Assembly (NCBI GenBank): GCA_020634855.1
Contig: JACKAU010000019.1
Coordinates: forward strand, 62,001-126,000
DNA from: Anaerolineales bacterium
GTDB taxonomy: Bacteria > Chloroflexota > Anaerolineae > 4572-78 > J111
Reading direction: 5' to 3'
Length of the DNA stretch: 64,000 nt
Shown here: positions 63,072 through 64,000 of the stretch, piece by piece
Layout of the letters: each line of letters opens with the position of its first letter
Numbering within the stretch: the stretch's first letter is position 1
Made by a program: the position numbers and the translations under genes
The notes under the pieces: model-generated
What the model was told of the DNA's origin: nothing
Database searches by the model: none
What the model saw: the letters and a program-made list of their open reading frames with translations, nothing else

Positions 63072-64000
63072 CTACATTCCTATTTGTTTAAAGTAGGCGA
63101 CCGTGCGCTGAACACTCTCTTCCATAGTAACTTGTGGTTGGTAACCAAAATCTTGCTTGGCCCGCGAAATGTCGTAGTAGTGGCTCAGGGCCAGTTCATT
63201 GGCCAGAAAGCGAGTCAGGCGCGGTTCGCCTTTGAGTTTGAAGGTGCGGTAGGCAAACTCCATCGCTCCCCCCAGGGTTCGCGCCAGCGACAGCGGAATC
63301 TTTTTTGTCACCGGCGGCACATCCAACCGACGTAACAGATCGTTGACCCACGGCCACAACGCCACCGACTGATCCTGGCTGATGAAGTAAACCGAGCCGG
63401 CCACCGCCGATCCCGGTTCCAGCGCGTCGGCCGCCAGTAGATGGGCGCGAGCTGCATCCTCAACGTAAGTCACATCGATCTTGTTGGTCCCATCGCCCAC
63501 CTGAATGAGTTTGCCGGCCCGCGCTCGATCCACCAGCCGGGGAATAATATGCGTGTCGCGGGGACCGTAGACAATATGCGGCCGCAGCGACACGGTCAGT
63601 AAGACGTCGCCGTTGGCCTTGGTAACCAACTGTTCGGCGATGGCTTTAGTCTGGGGATAGTAGCTCTCGTACGTGGCGGGGTACGGCAGCGACTCGTTAG
63701 CGCCTACGCGGGATTGGTTGTTGGCGACCACGCTAGGGGTGCTAGTGAAGATCAATTTGCCGACGCCCTGCTCGCGGCAACCAGCGATAATGTTTTCGGC
63801 GCCGATGACGTTGGGCCGGTAAAACGACTCCCACGTACCCCAATAGCCGGCCTTAGCCGCCACGTGGAAAACAGCATCCAAACCGGCGCAGGCCTTGACT
63901 ACATCGTCGCGGTGCTGCAAATCGCCCTGAATTTGTTTCGCGCCAAGCTGGACCAGCTCCGGGTACGCATTTCTGGCAAAAACAGTGACTTCGTCGTCGC
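63072..64000 (-). CDS. NAD-dependent epimerase/3-beta-HSD-like SDR, 5' end outside window
   Basis: Extended SDR, at least 309 residues visible; the frame runs off the right edge (DDEVTVFARNAYPELVQLGA) so the N-terminal GxxGxxG is not seen. GLDAVFHVAAKAGYWG, LIFTSTPSVV, catalytic YYPQTKAIAE (Tyr-x3-Lys) and LRPHIVYGPRD are present. Closest by feel to the 3-beta-hydroxysteroid dehydrogenase/NSDHL-like group acting on terpenoid or nucleotide-sugar substrates. Confidence 0.85.
   Translation of the reverse strand, partial: DDEVTVFARNAYPELVQLGAKQIQGDLQHRDDVVKACAGLDAVFHVAAKAGYWGTWESFYRPNVIGAENIIAGCREQGVGKLIFTSTPSVVANNQSRVGANESLPYPATYESYYPQTKAIAEQLVTKANGDVLLTVSLRPHIVYGPRDTHIIPRLVDRARAGKLIQVGDGTNKIDVTYVEDAARAHLLAADALEPGSAVAGSVYFISQDQSVALWPWVNDLLRRLDVPPVTKKIPLSLARTLGGAMEFAYRTFKLKGEPRLTRFLANELALSHYYDISRAKQDFGYQPQVTMEESVQRTVAYFKQIGM

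Overview
The window looks like a chromosome segment from a bacterium of the phylum Chloroflexota (Anaerolineae/Caldilineae-like). This is inferred from gene content, not from a marker search. The pointers are a heme A synthase-heme O synthase fusion, an aldehyde:ferredoxin oxidoreductase, a giant SARP/kinase/STAND/WD40 regulator, YfhO-type and GT39 membrane glycosyltransferases, and GC-rich genes separated by repeat-loaded intergenic DNA. I found no rRNA, tRNA, CRISPR array or prophage.

Layout. 1-2 kb: a translationally coupled pair of ABC-2 permeases. 2.2-2.8 kb: an ECF-like sigma factor with a near-consensus promoter and a long leader. 3.7-5.7 kb: acetoacetyl-CoA synthetase. 5.98-7.45 kb: a complete insertion sequence with inverted ends and a 5-bp target duplication, its transposase broken at an A9 run. 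8-9.8 kb: a tungsten aldehyde oxidoreductase, followed by an AT-rich zinc-ribbon orphan. 10.8-23 kb: histidine degradation genes (hutI; hutU-hutH), split by an 8-kb block. That block holds a repeat-rich intergenic region, the 1,821-residue regulator and a small lipoprotein with four NPELMAA repeats. 23-27 kb: a VapBC-like pair and selB coupled to a coiled-coil gene. 27-35 kb: an aldo/keto reductase, a GH-A glycosidase, a catalytically dead glycosidase-like lipoprotein and a type IIA topoisomerase A subunit. 35-40.6 kb: a frameshifted SDR, a YfhO-like protein and a GT39 gene with two stops. 41-44 kb: queuosine-precursor transporter, era, galK. 44-48.4 kb: a cytochrome oxidase assembly island (FixH-like and CcoG-like proteins, a mini COX2 membrane hairpin, and CtaA-CtaB). 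48-51 kb: a repeat-built membrane protein and an NTF2-like anchored protein. 51-53 kb: 2-oxoacid dehydrogenase E1 alpha and beta. 53-58 kb: YitT, a methyltransferase, DinB, two genes with internal deletions, a pectin-acetylesterase-like lipoprotein and a cupin. 58.4-59.7 kb: a gene remnant and a minisatellite. 59.7-64 kb: a GT39 mannosyltransferase, an S4 protein, a class II aldolase-like protein and an epimerase cut by the window end.

The most unusual content falls in three groups. First is the regulator that joins a DNA-binding domain, a kinase, a STAND NTPase, a membrane helix and fourteen WD40 blades. Second is the intergenic repeat landscape: a dispersed double-hairpin palindrome family, one copy of it split by a 205-bp MITE-like element, and two minisatellites with periods of 41 and about 41-42 bp. 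Third is a set of decayed or catalytically altered genes: glycosidase-like protein, PIN toxin, DJ-1-like protein, phosphoesterase, SDR and GT39.

Start codons were chosen from Shine-Dalgarno spacing where visible. Functions come from recognised motifs. No database search was possible.
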